NCBI GenBank assembly: GCA_001600495.1
Contig: BCKE01000018.1
Location: forward strand, 143,444 to 185,483
DNA length: 42,040 bases
Source: Pilasporangium apinafurcum
Lineage: Eukaryota > Oomycota > Peronosporomycetes > Pythiales > Pythiaceae
Reading direction: 5' to 3'
Below the pieces are notes generated by a model. That model was given only the letters and a program-made list of their open reading frames with translations, was not told the origin of the DNA and did not search any database. Positions 32,459 to 42,040 of this stretch are shown one piece after another. Both the position numbers and the translations under genes were made by a program. The number at the start of each line of letters is the position of its first letter. Position 1 is the first letter of the stretch.

Positions 32459-32544
32459 CGTCCTTTTTGGAGTTCCGTTATGCGGACGAGAAAGTTCACG
32501 ACAAAAATTGTGGGCCGTCGTCTTATCCTTCTTTGCTTGTTTTC
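32459..32544 (-). other. Candidate 5' exon of the CCCH gene
   Basis: On the minus strand this 86-nt stretch lies between an acceptor (GTTCAG) and a donor (ACG/GTATGTT) and is open in a basic frame containing KKDKTTAHNFCRELSRP. Joining it to an acceptor at 32373 (CTCCCAG) leads through RKNTRAP straight into the ATG at 32351 in the same frame. No first exon with a start codon was found further upstream, so this is a tentative extension and not part of the called CDS. Confidence 0.4.
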
Positions 32545-33100
32545 CTGAACATCAACAGAAGTCGAGAGAGACGATGATCGAATAGCTCTTGCCCGTCAAA
32601 TCGTGCGGCGCATGTGTCGACGGTGGCGGCTGTCTCTAAACTCTAATAGTCACACTTGAGCGGATGTGTTGTGGTTCTCGTTGCGCTAATGCTGCTTTCT
32701 CCGTCGCTCTAGTGCGTACTTTTCGCTAATGCACTTGACTGTCATCACCTTCCGCCGCTTCAACCACACAGCCTTCCTACTCCAGATAACTGTTCAGAGT
32801 GATGATCAATTATTAATTTTTAAAGACTAGTGGATCCATATTAATAAATAGAGGTGATAAAAGCAATTATAATTACTAAACTAATTAATAAGTATTATTT
32901 AATTTCAGAAATAATCATATTATTAAGAATATTTTTAATATTAATAGAAGAAGAGTGATGGTCAAAATGGATGAGTGGCACACCCACCTGAATAGTGGCG
33001 GGAAGGGTCGCGTTAACGTTGCAGGAGTGAAATGATTATTACTATGACATCGCCGCATTCTGTCATTCTGCGCGCTCAAGCATTAAAGTAAGCAATCTAC
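32545..33100. other. Divergent intergenic region with AT-rich insert
   Basis: This region separates the CCCH gene (minus) from the Calx-beta gene (plus). Bases 32805-32948 stand out as about 80 percent A+T, with sharp edges against normal composition on both sides. On the minus strand the insert reads as short hydrophobic pieces such as LLISLVIIIAFITSIY before a stop, which resembles mitochondrial coding sequence. The flanks show no gene that I recognise. Confidence 0.5.
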
Positions 33101-36100
33101 ATGTATGTACAAATGCCAAGACGCACTCGAATGTGCTATCACTACCACATTCGTTTGTATGTGTTACTACTGTTGTCGTTCGCGGCGACCTGCGCAGGAG
33201 TTGTTACGATTGGTTTTCATTCTTCGTTCACAAATGCAGCCAATCCGTTTGCAGTGACAGAGTGTGACGCAGCATGCACGTCTCCAGGATCGGTTACGTT
33301 ATTGTTGAAAGTAGCGCGCTCAGGCACAGACCTCTCATCGACTGACACGGTGTATGTTACGACGCGGCCAGCGCAGACTCCAGGTGTAACCACGGCGACA
33401 GCAAATGATGATTACACACCATTGACGAATATCTCAGTCAAATTTTCACCTTCAGAGACCATCCATACTGTACCAGTGACTATCATTTCGGACGGGGTCT
33501 ATGAAGAAGATGAACAATTTGAAGCATATATCGACAATCCAAGTGCGGGAGTGATCTTAGGAGCAACAACGGCGTACATTAACATTCAAGACGGTGGGGA
33601 TGGTGAGTCCGCGTTCTACCACCCTCTTCCACTTCTTTCGGGTGCTGCTGCGTCCGAGATCTTGGCTGATAATGTCAATCGTTGATGTAGCTGGAATCTT
33701 CTCATTCAGTTCTAGCAGATTTGAATTTAAAGAGAATGCCGGAAACGTACAAGTGGGCATTACCCGGAAGGGTGGAGCGAGCAGGAGCATTACCGTGAAA
33801 TATCGACTATCCAATCCAACTCAAGCCACTGCAGTTAAAAATAAAAATTTTATGCTGCTAGATTCTGTTTACGAAGTGCAATTTGCCGAGTATCAGCGAG
33901 ATGGAGTTATCAACATCCAAATTATCAACGATGATGTCTACGAAGCAAATGAGTTTTTCTATATAGAAATTGCTGCGCTGAGCCCAACAAAATTGAGTGA
34001 TCCCACGACCAGCATCGCCAAATTTGGGTCTCCTCGTAGTACGGTAGTGTTTATCGTTGATGATGGCGATGCTGGCCAGTTTGATTTTGCATCTCCATTT
34101 ATACTATGCCGTGAAGACAACGGTACAGCAGTCGTAACTATTAAGCGTAGCAAGGGATCATCTTCCTCTTCCTACATACCGGTTTATCTTACAGTAGCGA
34201 CAGTGGGCTCCTCTGGTGGTAGCAATGCAACTGAAGGCGGCAGTCTAGCATATGACTACTTGGCAAAAACGGAGAAACTAAACTGGGCGAATGGCGAAGT
34301 GAAGAAATCGTTTGCTGTCAAAATATTCAACAACAATCGATATGATTCACAAACACGATCAATCAAGCTTCGAATGACAAGCGTTGAGGGTGGTGCCTCA
34401 ACTGGTCCGCAAAACGAAATGTGGGTATATATTATTGACGATCGGGATGCTGGGACTCTGTCTTTTCAATTACCACACTACGAGGTCGCCGAAAATGGAG
34501 ATAGTGTGACTGTTGACGTTATCCGTACAGGAGTATCGGATTCAACGAACATCAATACCTATGCTAGTGGTGTCGTAACTGTTGATGTCGCAACCTATAG
34601 TGGCATTATCTATCCCGGAAAGGATCGTTATGATTTGGCGTATGATTATGGTGTGATTAAAGAGCGAGGATGCACACATGTCAGCCCATGCACAGCTGTT
34701 GAAGATGTTGCTTATACACCATTGCAATCTACGACGTTAACGTTTGGTGCTGGTGAAACTAGAAAGACGGTCACGATTTCTATACTCAACAATGATCTAT
34801 ATGAAGCACCAAGCAGATCGTTTAAACTTATTTTACAGAACGTCACTGGAGGCGCTCATCTTGGTATCGATTACGAGCACCCAATGGAGTGGTACGGATA
34901 CAACACAGTCTTCTTGGCGTTGGAAAAACGTAAAAGTGAGCTTCCGGACAATGTCGGTACAATCGTGTCGATTATAGACGATGGGGATCCAGCAGTGATT
35001 GTGTCGAAAGCAAGCGTCTCCATTTCTGAAATTGGACAAGTAGATTCGTTTAGAATTCACCTCAATTCGCAGCCTTTGTCAGATGTTGGCATTGTCCTAA
35101 GTGTTGACTCCAGTGTACTACAAGTAACACCTAGTAGTCTCAAATTTGCGACGTTTAATTGGAATACGGACCAGTGGGTGCAAGTCAGCCCCATTCCAAA
35201 CAACATAACAACTGGTATTCAGCGAACCGATATCACTATAACTTGCTCGAGCAGTGACGCTGCATACTCTTCGTCATTACGTGTGAATGTTAGCGATTCA
35301 GGAACTGTTTTAGCTGCGAAAGTTTATACCCAGAAATGGGGAGAGTATTACACTGGCAATCTGTTGCATGCTTTTCCTTGGTTGGAAGAAGAAGGTGTAT
35401 TGACAGCACCCTTTGATAGAAGTTCGATAACCGCATTCATCCTAGATGATGATCACGCCAGTGTATCGATATATCCAGAAGATATACGTCATACATCAAG
35501 CAGAAATGGTGGCAGCACTCCAGACAATTTTGTTTGTGTTCGAAAAAATGGCCATAACGCATCTGTGCGTATCTCCCTAACCAGCGAGCCTACCACGGAT
35601 GTATTTCTCAGCTTCTTACCAGAATTGCTGTCAGGAATTGCTATCGAGCCTGCTTCTATTGATATCTCGTCATCTGAATGGGATAAAATGTATTCTGCTA
35701 TTATTTATGTATCGAGCAGCTTGGACACAAACGATACCGATGAAATTCACTTTTCCAAGATCTCTGTTTATACGCGTAGTAGTGGTGATTCCTATTATAA
35801 TAGTGCGGATAGTCCTGTTGGATATATCAACGTGATGAAGTTTCCACCAGCGTTGGCACTCCTAAACTCGTCTTTGCTAGAAATTCGTGAAAACGATGCA
35901 AGTCACCCTCTTGCTAGCTATGACATTCGATTAGGAAGTCAACCCAATTATTGGGAGCCGGCTGGTGGTAACTACGTCCCAGTACAGATAAAACTGAGCG
36001 CAGATGCGGATACCAGCCTTACTTCCTCGTCTCCATCATTAACATATTTCGGTTCAAGTCCGACTCTTGTCGTTGCGAGTAACTCATCCAAGAGCACCGA

Positions 36101-39100
36101 AGGTAATATCATACCAAGTATTGGAGTAATTCGGTTTAAAATTCATCCCTCCATCGAATCTAATACTGGTAGTATCCAGGTCGGTTTAGCTCGCTTGCGA
36201 GTATTTCGAGTCTCTGGTGGGGAGAACGGCGGACTTGGGGGTATAAAACTAGGAGTCACTACTGCTCAGGGGATATCATCTGACAACTGGGACGAGAATT
36301 TGCTTCATGTAGATTGCAGCTCAGCAAGTATTGCCGACGAATGCTCCTTGATCAATGGAACCGCAACCTACTCGTCATTTTTCCCTGATACTTCGACATT
36401 TGAGAATATAAGCAATTTTAGTGATGGCGAAGTTCTCATCCATCCGTCTACAGAAGTCAATACTGAGACCAATGCATTTGCACCTTCTTCAGGATGGCTT
36501 GAAATCGACGTCACGACTGCTCTCAATAGAGTTCTAGCCCAGCTTCAGAACCCCAGTTCGAAGTTTTGCACAATTACTTTTCTGTTATACTCAAAATCGA
36601 TTGCCACATTCACGTATGATGGCGTTGATGAAGTAATATTAGCCTCAAAAGAGTATCCAGATGCATCTTTGCATCCCGAGATACTCGTGACTGCGTCTGG
36701 AAGAGTGAATTTGGCACTATCGGCTGTAGCACGTCAGAGCCATCCAGGCAATGCAGTAGCAGCGATAGATGGCAAACAGTCATCGAGAATCGCAGTTGCA
36801 ACCACGTACGCAATGTCAACGGTACCATACAAATATCCGTGGTGGCAAGCAGATTTAACCAAGATTCGGTTGATCGAAGACATCATCATCACTATCAAAC
36901 GGAAAGCACTAGCTGCATCATTAGATGAAGCTAAGTTACCAGTGTCGTTATGGGTATTTCTGTCACAGTCATCACTTGCGACCAGTAACAACGGATTGAC
37001 AGGATTTTTGAATGCGAAGAGCAATGCGCTATTCTCGAAACAGTTCAATGTTACTACTAGATCGTTCGACGCATCCGATACAGACACAATTGTATTACGC
37101 TGGGATGTCAATGGGGAAGAGGGGTACTTTGGAGAGAACGAGTTCATTGCCAATTACTCGGTGCTAGTAGAAGCACGTTACCTTCTGATCCAAGTTGAAG
37201 AGGAAAACAACATCATTTTGAACGAGGTTGAAATATACCAACAGGCGTTTACGAGTGCTCATGTATCGGTGGGAGGGTTTATGCCCTCATCATCAGTACT
37301 TAGTGCTGGTCAGAATCAAATTCAATTGATATCGCCAGCATTTGGCGACGTATACGGTACCAACTGTAACGACACAACAAGGATATGCCGCCGCGAATTG
37401 TTATTTACGTCCGGAAATTGGAACAAAGTACAAACCATTCGGGTGAAGGTTATTGATGATGATGTAGCCATGGGCGATCGCGAAATACTGCTAACCCACC
37501 GACTGGAGAGTCTAGACGCAGATTTCTCTGGAAGTTCTCTTTGTGACAGCACTTCGAGTTCATCATGCAATTTAAACGTCTTCAACGAAAGTAGCATCAA
37601 GCCACTGCTTGTTCGAGAAGACGATGTAAATCAAGTTCTGCTCTCCAAATCCCGTCTTGAAGTAGTGGAAGGGAGTAATATTTTCCCAAACGCACCTGTC
37701 ATCCGTCGTGAAAAGACTATTCGGCCAAATCTCTTTCGATGCAGTTCAGATCCAGATAATGTTATTGATATCGATAGAGGTGAAAGCACTGCATGCGTCA
37801 ATTCATTTGTTGCTTCTAGTGCAACGGCGTGGAAGCCATGTATTTCAAATATTGATGCTCTACCACTCGAAACAGGGAGCACATGGGTGATGGCAGGATT
37901 TGACGACAAGAAAAATCTTTCTAGTATTACGCTGACAGTACCGTCAATGAGTGGGGCCAACTATATCCGCCGAATGAGCGTCTGGTTGAATCCATCCATG
38001 TCTATCACTGAGTCAAGTGCTGATCTCCTACAACTAGCAGCAAATTGGGTTCAGATTAAGGCGTTTGACATTGCAATGGAGTCAAGTGGAACCCAAACAC
38101 TTGTAGTAAACGGATTCACTCTATTCCCAGTACAAACCATTTTAATTGCGTTCGAGGAATCCTATGACGACGATCGCCACTGTATTGTTGCTCCTCGCGT
38201 TGTGATTACTGCGTATGAGCCCGTCATATTTCCTATTTCAATTCGAGGCGATCTTCGGGACCCTGAGAGTATTTCTCCCAATGCAAGTCGGCTTTCGAGA
38301 ATGCATTTATTCGGCGTGAGCGATACGCTGCAGATTCAACTCTCAAGCGAACCGATTGCCGATACTTTGATTTCAATCTTATCGAATGAAGCAAATGCCA
38401 ATATATCCGTGTTTGATCCCACTAATAACTCTGCTGGATTGGCGTCGCTTCAAGTACTCACTGGAGCTGCGTATGAGAATGGAGATATTTGGACATTTTG
38501 CATGCCAACGGTTCTCACGTTCACAGCAACGAACTGGAATATTTCCCAGCAGTTTACCTTTGTAGTTGTGGACGACAATACTTTTCAAGGAAATCGAAGT
38601 TTTGCGATCACTCACATTTCACAATCAAATGACTCAGAAATCGCCATAATCGCGAATCAGACGTTTGATGGTACAAGTCTTTCCTATTCATTCACCACTG
38701 TGCCAACAGCTCTTTCGTATTCTTCTGCCAAATTCGTCGTGAGTGATGGCCGTGAGGATATATGGCCCTACAGGCTACGGACAACATGGGTATCAGACAG
38801 CGGAAACGTCCAAGTAAATGCAATCGATGATGATCTACCAGGAGTCACCCTCTCTGCTAGTCAAATTGTTGTCTCAGAGAGTGGACCTAGTGGGAACTAT
38901 TCTGTCTGTCTTGATTCGGCTCCTTCAAAGAATGTTGTGATAGACATCACGTATGAACGTGTTGACGATTTGCTAACAGTAGATCCATTACAGTTGACCT
39001 TCACGTGCGAGAACTGGTATGAACCGCAATATGTTGTTATTTATCCAGTGGCGAACGATGTTTACGATGCGGGCGCTCCATTCACTCTATCGTACAGCAA

Positions 39101-39974
39101 GAACATTGCAAAGGCAAAACAACCTCTTCTTAAGCATCATGTGACAAGTGATGATCCTTTCTACGATTCCATTCCTGTGGGTGGAAATGAGCATGATCAA
39201 TCGATGCTGTACGTTACCAATCAAGGTGTACAGGCGATTGTTGAAGATGATGATACTGGATGTGTGGCAGAGTATGCTTGCGAAAATGGAGGCGAGTGTA
39301 TGTCTGAAGACATTGGGAATGTATGCAAATGTCCGACAACATTCGGTATGAAAAACTGTTCAGCCACCTGTGTAAATTCTCGGGACTGCATGTTTGACCG
39401 TTTGGCTTTTCAGCTCCAATGCCACATAGGACAGTCAAACGCAATCTGCAGTTCAACCTTTTCTGCGGGTTTATTAGTGTCGACTCTATACCAACTGCTC
39501 ACTACGGCAGAACTGGCTGTTGATGGGAAAATCTACCCCAAGCTGAGCCTGGCATCGCTTGCTGATGTGATGTATGTTGTCAACCAAACAAGTGCAGAAT
39601 GCGTAGATGGTACAGGGAATTGTGTGGTTGTTCGAGTGGATTTCTTGAGATCTACAGAAGGTGACACTTCTGTTGTGGACAAAATGATAGCGTATGCGAA
39701 GGCGGGTTCACTGAAGACAACCCCATTATATGTCGAGTTGGTGGTTGCTGAGCCTCAGTATCCAGCAGATATGAGTGTCACGATCGTCGTGTGGGTCTTT
39801 GTCGGGGTCTGCGGGATGTGTACGATTGCAGGCGGTATTTTCTTTAGTGCGCGCGCTATAAAGGTCAAGCGGAGCCAAGTAATACCACGGCAAGAAGGAG
39901 ACACCAGACCAACTAATACGGAACAACTCGCTATCCAGGATGCAATCGTGCGTACCTCTCCTATCTCTACGTGA
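33101..39974 (+). CDS. Giant Calx-beta domain transmembrane protein
   Basis: Two exons, 33101-33602 and 33691-39974, give 2261 residues. A hydrophobic segment at about 20-33 (VLLLLSFAATCAG) is a signal peptide or anchor; methionines 1, 5 and 11 are possible starts. The outer part is built from repeated Calx-beta-like units, each with an acidic DD(G/D)-type loop and the sequence type F..GE..KTV.I.I.NDD.YE (for example NNDLYEAPSRSFKLIL). Around 930-1160 lies a DNRLRE/CBM-like segment, and around 1170-1330 a discoidin-type (F5/8C) unit with AIDGKQSS and WWQADLTKIRLIEDI. One EGF-like unit sits near 2023-2060 (CENGGECMSEDIGNVCKC). A single membrane helix, about 2197-2219 (VVWVFVGVCGMCTIAGGIFF), leads to a 40-residue tail. 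Cysteine-poor, N-glycosylation-rich sequence suits an adhesin or wall-contacting surface protein; ligands are unknown. Confidence 0.88.
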
Positions 39975-40554
39975 AGCTTTTCTGTAGACGTTGATATTTC
40001 CTGAAAGCCAGTTGCAAGCACCATCAATTCCCGAGCAGACTTGAAGTTGGGGTTGAAATTGCCATGAGTGATTTTCTTCCCGATGCGCTCGGCACATTAT
40101 ACTAACTTGTTCTTCAAAACTCGACATATTACATAATCAACAAACAGTCACTCACTTACGACCATGGTGACATCGACAAAGGATTTTCGGCTTCGCTGTT
40201 GACATTTCAAGTCATTTATTTAATAGCATTTGTAATCCATTTTGAGACTGGGAACTCTAAGAATACGGGTATTGCCGAGGATAGAAAGCGACTACAATCG
40301 ACTGCTGCCTAGTCTCCATGCTCTTTTATCTTCACAAAATATCCCATTTCTCGCCAATGAACCATCAAAATCGAACTTGAAGTGAGCAGTTCGCTGCATT
40401 TACGACCGTGATATGATATTCAGTATTCAATCGCAATATAGCTTACTTAAAGTTCGGTCAGATTTCTATGTGTTGGAGATTGACATGCGCGTATTTGCTG
40501 TCAGATATTTCGACCATAGTGTTTGTGGAAATTGATGGTGGAAGCACACCAACA
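39975..40554. other. Intergenic region after the Calx-beta gene
   Basis: About 580 bases, with no confident gene. On the minus strand a 44-codon frame (40087-39956) has coding-like composition and could follow a tiny exon with a strong start context at 40165, but it overlaps the Calx stop and has no matching last exon. Otherwise nothing was recognised. Confidence 0.4.
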
Positions 40555-40936
40555 CTATTCCTGCGGATTGAAATCTAGTGGAACCGAGTATGAGAGAGAT
40601 TGAGATTGTCCACGACCTATAAGATGAATATGTTGCAACGCCTGGTTTTCTAGTGCAGTGGAAGTATTCGGCTCAACTTTGTACTCTTCGTCGTCACATA
40701 ATGACATCATCAACCGTGATACCATTTTCGTTGTGACTATAATGGACTCAATACACTGGTAGGCGAATGAATATGTTAGCATTTAACCATTTTTCCCCAA
40801 GTGTACTAGCGGAAGTACATTTGTACTACATGAAGTACATCCTCTTTTACAGCGTTAGTTTTTACTGGATTTAGCAACGAGCACTCCACTAGGCATAAAA
40901 GAGTAGATTCTGAGGATTCTTCCGCTACTTCATTTT
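40555..40936 (-). CDS. Tentative unnamed gene, C-terminal exons only
   Basis: Two putative exons, 40936-40830 and 40755-40555, join in one frame over a 74-nt GT-AG intron and encode about 102 residues ending LDFNPQE. The sequence contains LLCLVECSLLNPVKTNA and then CIESIIVTTKMVSRLMMSLC, both helical in character, followed by a polar tail. I do not recognise the family. The first exon opens after a CTGCAG acceptor near 40937, so at least one upstream exon with the start codon is missing; I could not find it between 40937 and 41150. The donor could also be at 40827, adding one valine. It is reported because the two open pieces and the splice sites agree; it may be a fragment. Confidence 0.35.
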
Positions 40937-41154
40937 CTGCAGGGCGACAAATAGTTCTGACGATATTGGCGTGTGGAGATTGTAAGGTAGGTGGGCAATT
41001 GGAAAGTGATCATGTTTCTGGTTTTAATTATCTACTGATTATCCATTTGTAAATAGCTGTGCATTCTTATTGCTAAGCATTCCTTCTACCAGCTTAACTT
41101 GATGGTCCAGAGGTCTATCTTGTTTTCGAACCGTTAATAGTGTTCTGACCGAAT

Positions 41155-41641
41155 GTGCGCTTCTGGAACCTATCTTCTCGCACTATGCTTGCAACTCTCG
41201 TTCACAACAGTGACTATTTTGAAAAGCACCAAGACAAGATAATCAAGAGTGCTGTTTTACTGCTGGTCCGTGCAAGCACTCAAACTCAGTATAGCTTATT
41301 CAGCCAGATGCTCGCGTATGGAAACGCAAGCTTCAAAGCTCAGCTAAAGTCAACATTGCTGTTCCCACAACGGCCGTATGAGAGAAAATTGGTTCCAGGT
41401 GTCGTGTTGTGCTTATCACAAGAAGATGAAGGGGTTTGTCCTTCACGGAAAAGTTGTCAGTGACGGTCTTTATGGTGTGCAACACTGCAAAAATAGTGAA
41501 TGCCATCGCACATTGTGGGACCGTGATATCAATGCCGCAATAAACATTTTGAGGCTATTCATCGACCAAGTGAAGGAAAAGAGGAGACTCGAGGCATTCA
41601 CGAGAAAAGAGAATGAATTGGTACTCGAAATCAAAAACTGA
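41155..41641 (+). pseudogene. Second decayed Fanzor/TnpB-type nuclease fragment
   Basis: Homology to the C-terminal part of Fanzor-type proteins runs through three frames. The first frame (to 41463) carries MLAYGNASFKAQLKS, the block before the zinc finger. A second frame, about 41310-41410, reads VPTTAV, a stop, then EKIGSRCRVVLI. The third (41378-41641) has CCAYHKKMKG, then YGVQHCKNSECHRTLW and DRDINAAINILRLF, the last RuvC aspartate block. At least two frameshifts and one stop are needed, so the gene is dead. The first zinc pair (expected C-x2-C-H) shows Tyr for the second Cys. The rest of the protein is not visible upstream. It differs from the fragment at 47-430 in sequence and spacing, so they are not recent copies of one element. 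Confidence 0.7.
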
Positions 41642-42040
41642 GGTGATAAATGATCTCACTGCTATGATTCCGGAAACGGATGATTGTAGTCTTTATTCCC
41701 CACGCGTGGTACAAAACACGTGGAGGATAAAGGTTAAGATAAAACATATGACAGGCAAGAATTAACATAGATAAAATGAAACTGAATTGAAAGAGAAAAT
41801 TCATTTTGCCTACTTACAGTGAAAGTGTGAGATAGGGAAGAGTGAATCTTCACTTCCTATTCGTCCTCGCTTGGGTGTCGTGTAAAAACAAAAACGGACA
41901 ACCACTCACTCGTCTTCCTTGAGGTCGTGGCTTGAATCAAACATGAAACTTAGCAACTGCCGGTGATTCCCACTTGAGAAGCAGTTACAGTCGAAAGACC
42001 GACCCATCCACGCATGGCATTCACGATGTCCAAATCACGA
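41642..42040. other. Terminal stretch without a recognised gene
   Basis: The last 400 bases hold no coding frame that I recognise. A 10-bp palindrome CCACGCGTGG near 41700 and a CACGTG box near 41718 are the only notable motifs. The stretch may contain the 3' end of the decayed nuclease element, but no terminal repeat was seen. Confidence 0.4.

Noticed and set aside
39726-40127. 133-residue minus-strand frame
   Set aside because: Most of it is antisense to the C-terminus of the Calx-beta protein; only the outer part was kept as a tentative finding.
1-42040. CRISPR array or bacterial operon
   Set aside because: No spaced direct repeats, no ribosome-binding-site spacing, and spliced eukaryotic genes throughout.

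Overview
The window looks like nuclear DNA of a stramenopile, most likely an oomycete. The strongest marker is a seven-transmembrane receptor fused to a phosphatidylinositol-phosphate kinase (the GK family). Short GT-AG introns of about 55-90 nt, tight gene packing and TTTAGGG-like promoter motifs agree with this. I cannot name the species; a compact genome such as Albugo is a guess. Most products below come from splicing the exons by hand. Every multi-exon model given an exon list and called as a gene keeps one open frame across all its junctions; the tentative locus at 40555-40936 lacks a start.

Layout. 1-430: a perfect 40-bp fold-back, then the decayed C-terminal end of a TnpB/Fanzor-type RNA-guided nuclease. 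1242-2522 (+): mitochondrial pyrimidine-nucleotide carrier. 2830-4374 (+): La RNA-chaperone protein. 4650-7771 (-): CIP2A-like armadillo/coiled-coil protein. 7979-9263 (+): glutathionyl-hydroquinone reductase. 9554-14162 (-): Raptor. 14376-15133 (+): Tctex-type dynein light chain in five small exons. 15231-17498 (-): GPCR-PIP kinase. 18665-20794 (+): glutamine-dependent NAD synthetase. 20932-22831 (-): 11-exon AGC kinase resembling S6K/AKT. 22876-23123 (-): 58-residue zinc-ribbon protein. 23681-26859 (+): plasma-membrane-type calcium ATPase. 27181-30094 (-): USP37-like deubiquitinase. 30871-32351 (-): WRKY19-like protein with five tandem CCCH knuckles. 33101-39974 (+): 2261-residue Calx-beta membrane protein. 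40555-40936 (-): tentative unnamed gene. 41155-41641 (+): a second decayed Fanzor-type fragment.

Several genes belong to growth and lipid signalling. Raptor is the TORC1 scaffold, the AGC kinase has the T-loop and hydrophobic motif of a TOR/PDK1 target, CIP2A in animals restrains PP2A, and GK links a receptor to PI(4,5)P2 synthesis. They lie within about 18 kb, but they are independently transcribed eukaryotic genes, so a functional cluster is only a hypothesis. Genes are mostly arranged as divergent pairs sharing 200-550 bp promoters and convergent pairs with 100-320 bp between stops.

The most notable points are the two Fanzor/TnpB relics, each lacking a zinc-finger cysteine that has become tyrosine; the fold-back at the window edge; a CIP2A orthologue outside animals; a one-repeat exon in the CCCH protein; two small spliced genes that single-frame ORF calling misses; a GC-AG intron; and telomere-like promoter repeats.
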